Under the pieces are notes generated by a model, which had not been told where the DNA came from, searched no databases, and worked only from the letters and a program-made list of their open reading frames with translations. 50,278 nucleotides of DNA from a virus, in IMG/VR virus record IMGVR_UViG_3300009405_000003, positions 1 through 50,278 of that record; one strand, written 5' to 3'. Positions within the stretch are counted from its first letter, which is position 1. Every line of letters begins with the position of its first letter. Of this stretch, positions 12,428-23,587 are shown one piece after another. The position numbers and the translations under genes were made by a program.

Positions 12428-12856
12428 CTATAAAGTTATATTAATAAAGTTATTTGCATGTGTTCAAATTTTTAGTTTTAAAATCCACCCAAGAAGATTT
12501 TCATCATAATCAATACTACTTAATTCAATTGCTAAAAGTCTTTCATCATCAGAGAGCTCTTCAAACTCTTCTTGCTCTGTAATAATATCTGCTTCTAAAT
12601 TTTTTAACATAATCGGTAGCATTGCTTTTGCATCATTAATATCTTCTTTTGTAGATGCTCCAAATAGACCTCCAAGTTGAGATCCAATACTAGGGAAATA
12701 TAAATCACTCCCCGGTAATGTTAATATACGTTTTATTATGGTCTGAGTCAATAGATCTATTCCACGAACTTCTTCGCCTAGATCGTTTAAACCAAACGTC
12801 ACTTGGCCCTCTTTACCTATATTTATAAATAAAAAATCTTTTAATTGCTTTTTCAT
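12428..12856 (-). CDS. GPW/gp25-like baseplate protein, 142 aa
   Basis: Short protein with the gp25 pattern: KEGQVTFGLNDLGEEVRGID, then LLTQTIIKRILTLPGSDLYF and PSIGSQLGGLFG. In known members this lysozyme-like fold starts sheath assembly at the baseplate. A TGA at 12464 lies close to the end. As Trp it adds THANNFINITL before TAG; as a stop the protein would be 130 aa and still nearly complete. The gene sits between a large hydrophobic protein and baseplate J, the usual gp25-gpJ order in contractile tails. Confidence 0.8.
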
Positions 12857-12857
12857 A

Positions 12858-15185
12858 TTAAGTTACCAATGAATATAACATAGTTAAGCGAGCCAATATA
12901 GATTCTAGTTTTGCTGACTCGTTAATAAATTGTGTTTTTAATTGCTCTTTACGTTCTAGAAATTCTTTAAAATCATCGTCATCTGTTATTCCACTTAAAG
13001 ATTCTATAAGTTTATTAGAAGCATCTTGTGCAGTTTCTTGTGCTTTTTCAAAATTATGTTGTATGGCATACTCTTCTGGAGACAGTTCAACATCAAAAGA
13101 TACTCCAGGAGGTGTGCCTAAAGCGTCTTTAGCACACTTCCCAATTGCTGAAACTGAAGAAAATGCGCTAGAAAATTCGGTTAATGCATTTACCATAGAG
13201 TTTAGGTTTCCAGCAGCTAATTCACTCCCTAACTGAGCCATAGGACCAGTTAAATTTGATGTTAAGTTTTCCCAGAACATCATTAATGTCTCAAAAGTAT
13301 CATTTTGTTCTATAAGTTCCATTATAGTTGTAGCTTGATTAAACACATACCCATCTACAGTTTGAGATTCATGTAAATTTGTTTTGATGTCTTGAAGTAA
13401 CGCTATAAATCCTTCAGGAGAGTTATCCTCTAAATCAGCCTCCATGTCCCACCACAGAGTCTGTTGTTTCTCCACATTATATGTACCTCCTGTAGCTATA
13501 GTTTTAAAAGCTTTTCCAGGGAGGGTTCGTAGTAGGTCATAGGCAGTATCGGCCGGTTGAGTTTCAAGTCCTTCTAAATAAAGGGACAACGCATTCCATT
13601 CACTTTCAACCATAGCTGCGTTACTTCCATCTAAGTAGTTTACATCTCCAACTCCCGGTAAGTTCAGTCCTGTTGTAAAAATACCTAAATTAGCGCTTAT
13701 GTTTTGTATCTGAAGTCCCCAAGACATTTTTTTACTTGTAGGGAACTTTGTGGTTCCTTTTAAAGCACTTCGCATATCATCTCTTACGACCTTTAAATTA
13801 CTTAAAATAGGTAAAAGTGCTAAAGCCACTGTATTACCAGCTCAAGCAGCTGCTAAAAAATTAGTTTTTAAAGTTATAATACTCAGTTCCGTTAATGCTA
13901 CTTTGTCATTTACTTTTTTTAGTGTAAAATTTTCAAAACTATCTGCATGTTGCTTAATGTCAGAAAGAGCATGCCCTAAATTTGCGTCTCCTGCAGTTGA
14001 ATCAAACAAACCTTCTAAGTTATTACTTTCCGTAACACTGTTCAATAGCTCTAATTGTTTGGCGATACCAGAGCCAAACATAGGAACTTTATTTGAAAGA
14101 TCATCTATACCCTTATCGACAAGAGTTTGTAAAGCCATTACTTTAATGACTCCTGGGAAGTTTTCCAATAATGCCTCTCAATCAAAGCTGTATTGAGTTT
14201 TAACTGCTGAGTCCCAAAGGTTCTCCATCACAGTTGTTAGATTATCTCAGCTTAAAGATACATTACTGCCTGTGCCTGGATTTACAGTTGATGCTGGATC
14301 ATCTATGTCAAAACTTCCTCCATAATTAATAGGATTAAGAAGGGCCTGTGGGAGTATCATTAAAGAGGTGTCTGTGGCACCGGTAAAAGACACTCCAGCG
14401 TTAGTGAAAGCTGCTTCAGTGGTTTCTAATAAAGCGGATACCTGACCACCGAATAAGGCATCTACTGCAGAATCTAGCTCTAACTTCGCTTCTACTAAAC
14501 TATCTAAATTTACGCCTTTACCAACTCCATCCACAAGAGCGTAACTACTCTCTGTTGCTCCTGTACTTATATTTGTTATCTGCTGTGAAGATACAAGTGC
14601 ACCACTCATTTCAAGCTCTGTACCTAAAATAATACTAGCTGTATAAACATGATCATATGCCTGTTTTAACTTATCATACTCAGTTCCCAACATAGTTTCA
14701 ATAAGATCTAAATTTTGGATCGCTTTTAAAAGTGCAATTAAATTTTCAATAGGGGTTATGATATAGGAACGAATAATTGTTTGGCGCTCTAGTATAGCAT
14801 TACGTACCGTCTTTAAAGCTAGGTACATTAAAATTAGCCATATACCTTGAACAGATGATATAATTAGAGCTAATCCTTGCATAAGTGTTCCGATAACGTT
14901 CCCAGTTAAAAAGCCTAGAACTCCAGCATGTGCTCCCATTAATATGGGACCTACAGTTTCTTGTAATAGGATAAGAATGACAAATAAGGCATTTTTACCT
15001 GCTAATTTACCAATGGAAATTACTCCATTATATAAATCAATGCCAAGTTCGATAATCATCTCCACTAACATTTCAACTGTTTTAAGAGGATTACAAGGGT
15101 CCGAATTACCAACCGCTCTACCGACTTCTTCTATTTTTTCAAGAGTGTCTAAAGTCTTTATTAAGTCTGTACCAACTACAGTCAT
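12858..15185 (-). CDS. Large hydrophobic/helical tail-module protein, 775 aa with three TGA codons
   Basis: One frame from ATG 15185 to TAA 12858 crosses TGA at 14247, 14178 and 13842. Residues about 48-115 are strongly hydrophobic (NALFVILILLQETVGPIL, VLGFLTGNVIGTLMQGLAL, ISSVQGIWLILMYLAL), enough for two or three membrane-spanning helices. The rest is mostly helical and low in aromatics. The C-terminus ends in coiled-coil-like helices (FKEFLERKEQLKTQF). I do not recognise a family. Its place between the late sigma factor and the gp25-like gene suggests a virion protein, possibly one that inserts into the host membrane during injection. That role is speculative. Confidence 0.7.
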
Positions 15186-15914
15186 CTAGATAAGCTCCTG
15201 CATTTTCTCCGCTAATTTTTGCTGTCGTTTTTTAACTTCATTTACAGTTAAGCTTAGTTTTGCTGCTACTTGTTTTCTATTTAAAGCTTCTCCTTGAACC
15301 CCAAAAATAGGGAGAGTGTATTCCATTATTTTTTTATCTATAGGATCTGCATCATAATAAATGAAGTGTCATAAATTTTCAGATTCTTGGTCCTGATTAA
15401 ATGGATTAGAGTAGTAATAAAACCCTCCAGCTGTGTCATCATCTGTATCATGTTTTATTGATAAATCTTTTCTAAGCTCAGTTTGAAGCCTGTTTACTTC
15501 CACAGGTGACCACTGCATCTGATCAGCTAACTCCTCTACGGTAGGTTCTCGTCCTTTATCAGACTCAATATTTTCATAAATAGTTTGATACTTACCTATA
15601 GCTATTGCTCTAGGTTCAGGAATGTGCCCAACGTTTTGATAACTCATTACAAATCTTTGTAATTTTTTTAAATAGTTCGTTACATGAGTACTTACTTTAG
15701 CTAAAGCTGGGTTATAGCTATCTAATGCCTGTATAGTAAGACGCTTAGCTTCCATTTCAATCGAAACTCTAGGGAGTCCTACTCCAGCGAATTTATTTAC
15801 CTGTCCTTGAATTACTGGCTCTAAAGATTTTAATAGGAGCTGTAGTGCTTGTTTATCTCCAACTTTATATCTATTCCAAAGCTCTATTTCTTGGTTTTTA
15901 AGGTCTATAGTCAT
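15186..15914 (-). CDS. Late-operon sigma-70-family factor, region 4 downstream of a TGA
   Basis: A 242-aa protein. Residues about 8-110 match sigma region 2 (LWNRYKVGDKQALQLLLKSL, LDSYNPALAKVSTHVTNYL). Region 3 follows (GREPTVEELADQMQWSPVEV). Codon 182 is TGA (15369-15371). Past it, about 60 residues carry a region-4-type helix-turn-helix (GEALNRKQVAAKLSLTVNEV) that would contact a -35 element. Read with the standard code the protein lacks region 4. The gene is embedded between virion genes, 2 nt downstream of one and directly followed by another. Phage sigma factors redirect host RNA polymerase to phage promoters. Here the product may sustain late transcription, and its completeness depends on TGA decoding. 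Confidence 0.78.
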
Positions 15915-15916
15915 AA

Positions 15917-16996
15917 TTATGTCGTCATGGTTTGTAACATTATTTTTTCATTAATTAATTTTTGCGCATTCTGAATATTATAAAGCTCGGTTAAATCCAG
16001 TCCTTCATCAGCTGGCTCTCACATTTTAAACCATTCAGTTTTAATACGAGTCTCGCGGTCATCTAAAAGAGCAGTTACATCCCCTCCAGACGCAGTAAAT
16101 TCTTCCGCTCCTATACTTAAGACTTTTAAAAAGTCACCTACATTGGAAGTTACGTTAAGACCATCATCAATGGATGTACGATAGTTAGATAGTAATTCAT
16201 CAAAGGTTGGTTCATATACATTCTGGTCTACGTTTTTAGATAGTTCTCCACGAACTAACGAATCTTTAGTATCTAAAATATTTGTAAGAAGGCCATGTTG
16301 GGCTGTACCTAAAGTCTCTAAAGCTTCTACAGAAGCTGTTTTAATACTGTTTTTTCTAACGTCAATATTACGTAAGATATCTTCTTTTCCAATAAGTCCT
16401 GCTATATCTGAAGTATGATCCTTAACTAAAAAACTTAGAGAAAATTGCATGACTTTATCAAAATCACTGTTAGCTTGAAATGTCATCGCTATAGGGTATC
16501 CTCATACATAATGATTCATTATCTGCATAATGGCTATTTGGTTATTTTCAACAAGTTTAGTTCCTCGCATATGATTATTATATAAATACATTAAAGAGGT
16601 TGCATGATAATACTCGCCTGTATCAGATCCTTGTGTATGGTGTTCAAGTGCTACCCCAGAGAAGTTATACACTTTTGCCGACTCGCCAAAAAAACTCGCT
16701 AAGGGGGTCCCGAAAGTTTCTTGGACCTGTACACGCTCTTTGAAATTCATATGCATACCCTGCATATAAAATTTATTAGTAATATATTTTATTGAAGACC
16801 CTTCTTGAACAATGATTGAAGCTCCTACATTACCGAACATGTTTATTTCTTCAGCTAGCCGTGTGGGAGTTTTCTTTTCCTTCATACTGCTGCGCAAAGT
16901 TCTTAAGGAAGGTGTATTAGGCACAACACCTTCAGGATAGCCCAAAACTACTTGTTTGGTCACGGACTGGTTTTCAAAGTCATAACTATTACTCAT
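15917..16996 (-). CDS. Hypothetical tail/baseplate protein, 359 aa with two TGA codons
   Basis: The frame runs from ATG 16996 to TAA 15917 through TGA at 16502 (MNHYV-W-GYPIAM) and 16019 (WFKM-W-EPADEG). The N-terminal half has a soluble mixed fold with IIVQEGSSIKYITNKFYMQG and MHMNFKERVQVQETFG, similar in feel to tail-tube-like domains. The C-terminal half is helical. The gene is 2 nt from the late sigma factor and 11 nt from the 825-aa hub candidate. I do not recognise a family. A baseplate or tail-tip role is inferred from location. Confidence 0.65.
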
Positions 16997-17007
16997 ATTC
17001 GCCTCGT

Positions 17008-19485
17008 TTATTTATTTTTAGTCCCGGCATTTATGGCCACGACATGATCTCTTCGTTTTTTAGTGAAAGGTTTAAGTAAATCTTTAAACTCATCATCAAC
17101 CGTATTTAAGTAATCGAACATAGATGGCGATCCATTACTCATATAATCTACAATTAAACGATTTATAGTCACAGGGTCCATGTCTTCTACAGAGCCATCA
17201 CTATTGGTCATTTTATAATGTTGATTTATATTCGGAGTAGAGCTTTTCTCATTTAATAAAAATTCTCAATACTGTTCTTTACTTATTAGATTCCTAGATG
17301 TAAAGTTGATTACAAATTCTCTTTCCCTACCAGTTTTTATAGCTTTTTCATATTGACGTTTTAAAACACGTACTGCGTGCGCCATACGTTTAGCTGTTAT
17401 TACATTTAATTCTTCTGTTGACTCGTCTACAGAGTAAATTGCATCTCTTCCTTCTCGGTTAGCTGTAAATTTTCCTGTGAAAGGGTCTCGTAATAAGTTA
17501 AAAATAGAACTGTCTATTGTTAGACTGTTGTCCGTGTTATTTTTAGTGAAGGTTTCTATATACATTTCCATCGAATGCTCAGGTCCGCCTGCATTACTTT
17601 CTGTGCCCCAGTTACTGTCTCCCGGTGTGTTAGTTTTTCGAGGACGTTTGCCTGTTGATATTATAGAGTATACATCCCTACCTATGTGTGCTGTGTCGTA
17701 CCAAGAAGGGTCCAGCCATTCAGGTAAAAAAGGTATAGGATCTGCTCCTCAAGAACTAAACTGATTCGATATCTGCTCCTGTTCTGTTAAAGATCGGTTT
17801 GCGATAAGCTCTTTTAAACTATCTTGGTCTTCTGCATCCCAGAGCACTCTTGAGTACGACAATGTCATTGTGGAGCTTGCAGTCCCATTTGCATCAATAT
17901 GTGTTGAGTGTTCTTCTAATAGTCCCGTGATAGCCGGACTTGTATCCGTATCAAACACTAGGGCTGGAAGTCCAACTACTCTAAAAGGATTTCAAGACGC
18001 TGAGATACTACAGCTTCTTGACCCATACCTAGCATTAAAAAATGAAAGCATAGCCGCATTCAACGCTAGCGCACCTTCACTATTATCACCTTTAGCTAAT
18101 GCTTGTATAGCTTTTTTGTCCCTTTCTTCAACACTTTCAACTTTACCTTGCTCTGTTCAAAGCTTTTTCAAAAAAGACTCTTCTATACCTGTAATTGTTG
18201 ATACCTCAGCCTTAACTCCTCGATAAGTTTCTTCTGGAGTAAAAGATAATACATAAGGAGACTTTACTGTTGGGTTAAGTTTAGCATAAAGACTTTTAGA
18301 TGTCTCATTAGAATTATCGATATTTAAAAAAGGTAGTCCAGGCGCTAGATAATGTGCTCTAAATGTACTCATAGATTCTGCATCTGATCGTAATAATAGA
18401 GGCGGAGAACCAGCCATTAAACGAGTAGGTTCACCAGACAAGCTTCTAGAATATTGTACATTGATAGTCTCGCTGGGGAAAATTACGTTTGAAAGAATGG
18501 GTGGGCCTCACTTTAAGTCAGGTAAAAAATAAGTTCTGACAGGAACTTTTTTATCCTCAACAGTTAGGTGATTTGTATAGGTGGGCGCAGACGGGAAAAG
18601 CATACCATAACTAATGAAGTTAAGGATTTGCATAATCAAAGCTAACAAAGTAACATTTTCTCCCATTGAGGCGTCCTGTTTTTTTAAGAGGTTTTCCCCT
18701 AAACTATAAGATAGTGCATCCACAATAGCGACATTAGGGAAAGTAAACACACTATCATTTATTTTAAATGCTTTTGAAAATACACTGTAGTAGTGATTTA
18801 AGGCTTCAACGCTTTTTAAAAGGTTTATAAAGAATGGGTACCAATCGCCTCTTGCTTTAGCCGTGGAGCCTTTAGCATCATTCTCTTCACACACTTTTCA
18901 AGCGGTTATTAAAAAATTAAAAATTCCCCCTAAAGAATTACTTGTGCCTGTATTATACTCAAACTTCTGATACTTCATTTTCTCTCCTTTATAGGTTTCC
19001 ACTTCCTTTTTTGTTAGCTCAGTCTCTTTAGAAACGGCTGTAGTTAAAGGTAGCTCGTATGCAGAGGAAGTCATAACATACAGAGCTGCTATGTATGACT
19101 GATTAGAGACTAAATCTACTGAACGTTTAAAGACCCTTGACCAATGATACATAAACGACTCTGCTGTAACAGAAATAGAGCGAGAAGCATCTGTTTTGGA
19201 ATACCCATATCCTGTAAGTTCCCCTTCAAATAATAATACATCTTTTGTCTCAATCTTCCCTAAAGAATTGTTATTACTATCTGAATACACTCCTCGAATA
19301 GGTACCTCACCAAAAATATGTACTATTGTTCCAGGCAATAATTTTAAAGCTTTAGTAGTAATGGGAAAAGTAACCCCACAGGTAGGAGGGTACCCTTTTC
19401 TCTCTGTAATCTGTACGGAGGTAAAAGGCACTTGAACCCCTTCCAAGTATAATGTACAGTTAATTTTAGTGGTGTTTACAGACAT
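17008..19485 (-). CDS. Putative baseplate hub/spike protein, 825 aa with six TGA codons
   Basis: A single frame from ATG 19485 to TAA 17008 crosses TGA at 18898, 18508, 18157, 17992, 17749 and 17266. The standard code would shatter it into at least six pieces. The N-terminal about 200 residues are beta-rich (INCTLYLEGVQVPFTSVQI, YPPTCGVTFPITTKALKLLP, GTIVHIFGEVPIRGVY), like the first domain of phage hub proteins of the gp27/gpD type. It directly follows the tape measure gene, the usual place for the hub. The C-terminal half is helical and unrecognised. The hub assignment is moderate, from position and N-terminal fold character. Confidence 0.7.
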
Positions 19486-19487
19486 TA

Positions 19488-22400
19488 TTAAGATACCTTA
19501 GAGTTTAGTATTATAAGATTATCATTTATAGCATCTAGCTTATTAAACTGTTTAATTCCTATATCCGCATTTTTATCTTCATAAGAATTAACTGCAGTTT
19601 TTAAGTCCTTAATACTCGCTCCAGACCCCCCAATAGATTGCAGTTCTTTTTCTATCTGTTTTTGTGTGTCCTCTATTCCAGTTGCTTTTAACCTATCTAA
19701 TTGCTCTAAACCAGCTTTCACCACCTCATACTCCTCATCAGAGAGTTCCCCAGATTTTTGAATAGTTCTAACACTGGAAGTCATCATGTTTATAAATTTT
19801 TCACTATCGACTGACAAGGTTCCTTCTTCATCCATTGTCACCCCTAACTTACCTATCATCTCTTGACGAGCTAATAACTTTTTAGCTTCAGAGAATGAAT
19901 AAGTCTCTTCCCCTATTGTCACTTCTGCTTCATCTCTAAAAGCAGTTGCCGCATCTAATAAATTTTTATAATGTGCTTTTTCCTGTCCTGTGGTATTTCG
20001 TACTTTTTTCTTTAAATGAGTATAAATCTCTTCACTATGTTCTCCTAAAACTGTTTCGGCAAAATTAGTGGTGTTGTCATCTGAAGATGTTCCAGTTAAA
20101 TTTTTAATAAACCCATGCAACTCTTCATTATCTTCCCAAAAATCCAATGCATCCTGTTTTCCAAACCCAGAGTCTTTCCGTAGTTTTTTATCAACCGCGG
20201 ATAAAACTTCACTAGATTCAATTCCTTTAATCGCACCGCTAACTGCGCTGGTCAATTTATCTGCGTCCATGGACGCCAGAAGCTCCATATCGGATTTTAT
20301 AGTTTCTTTTCGTACCTCAGCTAAGTTTATATTTACTTTATCTTCCTTACCAACTTGTTCATTAGCGTAATCTACTGCCTCTCTTACTTTACCGCGCTTC
20401 ACAAGGTTAATGATATGGTCGTCTCCTTTAGCAATCAAAGAGCTAACGAGTTTAGTAGCTTTAATACGCATATCCTTATCAACATTTTCCATACCTGCAG
20501 ATAGTGTATAAAATTGGTCCTCAGAAATATTATTATATTCGCTACTAAGTACTTCTTTCGGGCTATATACATTATACTCGACTGCGCCTGCGTATCCTTT
20601 AATCATTAGATCTCGCTGACCAGGTAATGAATAAGAGTTTTCATTATTACGAATTAGACGGTCTTGAATAGAAGTATTACGTATATCATCAGTTAGCCGA
20701 GTTTGCATACCCTCAAAAGTATCTTTCATAAGCTGTATATCTTCATCAGACGCCTCTCCTCGAGCAACATCCTGTAAAGTCTTTATATATTTTTTTTCGC
20801 TGGTAGAATAATTTTCACCTACATCTACTTTCCCTGATAAAGACTTGCCAATACTTTCTTTAAGATCTATAGAAACCTCTCCTAAATTAGTAAATCCCAT
20901 TTTTCTAGTTACATTACTATGCCATCATTCACCAGCATTACCTGTAAATTGGTCCCACCAACCTACATCCTGTGGTTTACTGAAGTTTCTCAGAGTGGCA
21001 GAAGTTTCTTGAAGTTTTTGTTCAGCGTCATTAGTTATAAACTGCTGAAAAAGGTCCATGGATTCTGCTATAGTTTTAACATTACCTTCCTGGACATTCC
21101 AATAATGGAAAGCTCCCAAATTTTCTTTTACGTCATCTGGGTCCCAAAAATTAGCGTTATCATGCATCAGCTCGTAAGAGGCTACAAATTTTTTGAGGGG
21201 AGTTGCTAAGCGCTGTCTAGCAATATCGCTTTGGTCTAGTTCTCCATCAGCTATTGCTTGGTCCTGTCTGTAACGCATTTTTAATACATCAAAAGCATTC
21301 ATGCCAGCTGCATTCCCTAGTATATCTTGACGATTACCTAGCGTACCTCCTTTTTCCCAGTTGTTATAACTTAATAGCCCTAATGTGGAGTTCATAAAAT
21401 TTACATTTGATTCAACTCGCCCTATAGTAGCTTGCTCAACTCCCCCAAGCTCTCTAACAATAGTTCTACCCATGTCAGAGCCTCGCAACATATCACGTGT
21501 GTCTTGTATAGCATCTGCCATAAGATTCATACCGCCGCCCATTCCTAAAGTGGACCCTCTAAACATTTCAGCTCCTTGCCTTACAAAGTTCATTACATTG
21601 GCGGAGCCCATACCAGTTATCTGTCCAAGACCTGCCATATTACTTGAGAATACGTCCATATCACCTACATCTACTAGCCCCTCTCTCTGTAAATCTGCCA
21701 TCACTTTAAGTGCCTCTGATTGGGTGGTACGTAGTGTTGTCATTACTTTTTTTGTGTTTTTAACTACTTCTAAAGCAGTGCGCTCGAATTCTTCTGCTGT
21801 TCTGACGCTGTCAAATCCGCCTGCATCGGCAAACCCTAAAAGGCTTTCTTGGGCAAAATCAGTATCCACCCCAGTTCGAATAGATGTAGCTGAACGAGCC
21901 TCTCGTAAAACTGAATCTGCTACGCCTCTAGAAGCCGTCTTGCCGAGTCCTCCTAACAAAGTATGAGAAGCTATTTGCTGGAATCCTTTTGCAACTTCGT
22001 TTCTTTCTTCAATCCTATCACCTCCTATCCATGCTCCTAGCTCTAATGCTCCCATCGCTAGCGCAGCCGGAGCAGCTACAGGAGCTAGTGGAGTAAAGCT
22101 TAGCCCGGCAAGTGCTGCCGTCGGTCCCCAGTCTACTAAAGCATTACTTACAGTCTGACTTAATCTGCCTCTTGCTGCCGTGGTATACTCATTATATGTC
22201 ATTGGCATATGATTATCATAACCTACACCTAATGAAGCTCCTAAAGACCCTACTGGATGTGCAGGTGCTTGAGAGAACAAAGGCGCGTTTTGAATAGTCT
22301 CTAAATTTAAAGAGAAAGTGTCCATTCCAGTCTGAGGGTATTGTATCAGAGGAGGCATCTCTGTCATTAACCCCATCTGTCTAAGGCCTGTACTAAATTT

Positions 22401-22712
22401 TCCATACCCTAAATTAAAAGCTTCAGACGCACTGCCGATAAATGCTGAAAGTCCTTGACTATCTAAAGAACTAGTGCTAAATACTTGATTTTCAAACGCG
22501 GAGGAAACTGCATTAATAGTGTTGTACGGGTTCATTTCTATAAAAGATCCGCCAGCACTTGTTATTGGGCTGTCAAACGAAGCAGATGAAGCAGCTGCTC
22601 CAAATGTCATTGCGCCTAAAGCACTATCTATCTGTCCTCTAACTTGCTCTAACTGACTAGCAATATCGGAGGAGTCTATATTAACTTTATAATTTAGGGT
22701 ATCTTCTGGCAT
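19488..22712 (-). CDS. Tape measure protein, 1074 aa, one TGA codon
   Basis: The frame runs from ATG 22712 to TAA 19488 with TGA at codon 596 (20925-20927), in GNAGE-W-WHSNVTRK. The N-terminus (LNYKVNIDSSDIASQLEQV) is typical of tape measure proteins. A hydrophobic stretch lies near residues 190-235 (TAALAGLSFTPLAPVAAPAA, MGALELGAWIGG). The remainder is long amphipathic helix with few aromatics, as expected for a protein that sets tail length. It follows two small chaperone-like genes, the standard order. Under the standard code it would split into 595-aa and 470-aa proteins, an implausible arrangement for this family. Confidence 0.85.
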
Positions 22713-22716
22713 AAAT

Positions 22717-23016
22717 TTATTCTCTAATTAAGGTCTTTAAATCTCCGGAGAAGCTTTCAGAAATATTTTTGTCTTTGTCTTCTGAAGCACTGAAAGAGGC
22801 TTCACCAAAGACTTTATCAAAATGTTCCATATCCTTTAATAGCTGTTTGTTTTCTTTTGATGTAGAATTAAAAGAAGCTATTTTCTGGTAATCTTTTAAA
22901 AGATCATTAAATTGTGAAACCTCAACTGACTCGCTTCTATCAAGTAATGAAGCTTTATATAACACTGTAAATCGTGCGGCCTCTATTTGCTCTTTATAAG
23001 CGAGATACTTAAGCAT
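22717..23016 (-). CDS. Small tail-assembly protein upstream of tape measure
   Basis: A 99-aa, highly charged, helical protein (EQIEAARFTVLYKASLLDRS, TSKENKQLLKDMEHFDKVF), no in-frame TGA, TAA stop. It lies between the 146-aa chaperone-like gene (2 nt gap) and the tape measure gene (4 nt gap). In tailed phages this slot usually holds a pair of tail assembly chaperones. The second is often made by frameshift; here the two are separate ORFs, with TAG closing the first. The chaperone role is inferred from position, size and charge. Confidence 0.65.
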   Translation of the reverse strand: MLKYLAYKEQIEAARFTVLYKASLLDRSESVEVSQFNDLLKDYQKIASFNSTSKENKQLLKDMEHFDKVFGEASFSASEDKDKNISESFSGDLKTLIRE

Positions 23017-23018
23017 TA

Positions 23019-23459
23019 CTATCTCTTTGTAACTGTCTCGTTCCCCGAAGTCTCCTGAGCGGCTTGCTCCTTCGAGTCTAAGTCGGTTGAGGGGTTTTCG
23101 AAAAAATTGTCTTCTATCTCCTCCCCGGTGTAAGCCTTGGCAACACTTTTTTCAAATTTGTTTTGTTCTTTAACTAAAAAGTCAATAACAATGCCAGGCA
23201 ATGTATCTAATAAATTTTTTGCTTGCTCTGGACTCTCAAAAGATGTTTTATTATATTTCTTAAGAGTTCTACTTAGTAACTCGATACTATAAGTATGTAG
23301 AATGTATGCTGTAGAGCCTTCAACATCGCTCATAAATTTTTCTAGCTCTAGCTGATTAGAGGCACTTAAATTTCTCAGTCTACAAGAAACTTTACCTTCT
23401 AACAGCTGAACGGAAACTTCAGCATATCCTTTATCAAACAATTGTTCTGCTATATTCAT
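23019..23459 (-). CDS. Putative tail assembly chaperone, first gene of the left late operon
   Basis: A 146-aa protein, no TGA, TAG stop. The sequence (EVSVQLLEGKVSCRLRNLSA, SNQLELEKFMSDVEGSTAYI) resembles tail chaperones that bind the tape measure: an N-terminal small beta region, then helices, then an acidic, disordered C-terminus. It is the promoter-proximal gene of the 23-kb minus-strand block, about 45 nt from a sigma-70-type promoter. Its start is preceded not by a Shine-Dalgarno but by AACCAAAA, the element seen before six plus-strand genes. Confidence 0.7.
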   Translation of the reverse strand: MNIAEQLFDKGYAEVSVQLLEGKVSCRLRNLSASNQLELEKFMSDVEGSTAYILHTYSIELLSRTLKKYNKTSFESPEQAKNLLDTLPGIVIDFLVKEQNKFEKSVAKAYTGEEIEDNFFENPSTDLDSKEQAAQETSGNETVTKR

Positions 23460-23467
23460 AATAATAA

Positions 23468-23475
23468 TTTTGGTT
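23468..23475 (-). promoter_or_regulatory. AACCAAAA translation-start element before 23459
   Basis: On the minus strand AACCAAAA ends 8 nt before the ATG at 23459. No AGGAGG-like sequence is present. It is one of seven AAYCAARA elements at nearly constant distance from a start codon, and the only one seen on the minus strand. Confidence 0.55.
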
Positions 23476-23504
23476 TATTTATTGGAAATATCTATTATAT
23501 TTAG

Positions 23505-23533
23505 AATATACCCTTTTTAGAGGTTCACGTCAA
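23505..23533 (-). promoter_or_regulatory. Sigma-70-type promoter for the left late operon
   Basis: Minus strand: TTGACG (23528-23533), a 17-bp spacer, TATATT (23505-23510). Spacing is ideal and only one base in each box departs from consensus. Transcription would start near 23498 and give a leader of about 40 nt. It resembles the promoters at 28591 and 49693, and the spacer end AAAAAGGG is nearly the same as in the 28591 promoter. No internal promoter of this quality was noticed in the 23 kb downstream. Confidence 0.8.
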
Positions 23534-23561
23534 CAGACAAATTTTTAAAATTTGGTATAAG
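23534..23561 (+). promoter_or_regulatory. Extended -10 promoter for the plus-strand block
   Basis: CAGACA (23534-23539), 16-bp spacer, then TGG-TATAAG (-10 at 23556-23561), giving an extended -10 with a weak -35. Transcription would start near 23568, about 20 nt before the helicase ATG. It diverges from the late promoter at 23505-23533 with the -35 regions adjacent, so one regulator could control both directions. Confidence 0.55.
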
Positions 23562-23587
23562 AAACATGAAACACAGGAGTAGAATTT

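Noticed and set aside
189-20927. In-frame TGAs as real stops, sequencing errors or pseudogenes
   Set aside because: The breaks are always TGA, never frameshifts, TAA or TAG, and they fall in many essential virion genes with intact reading on both sides.
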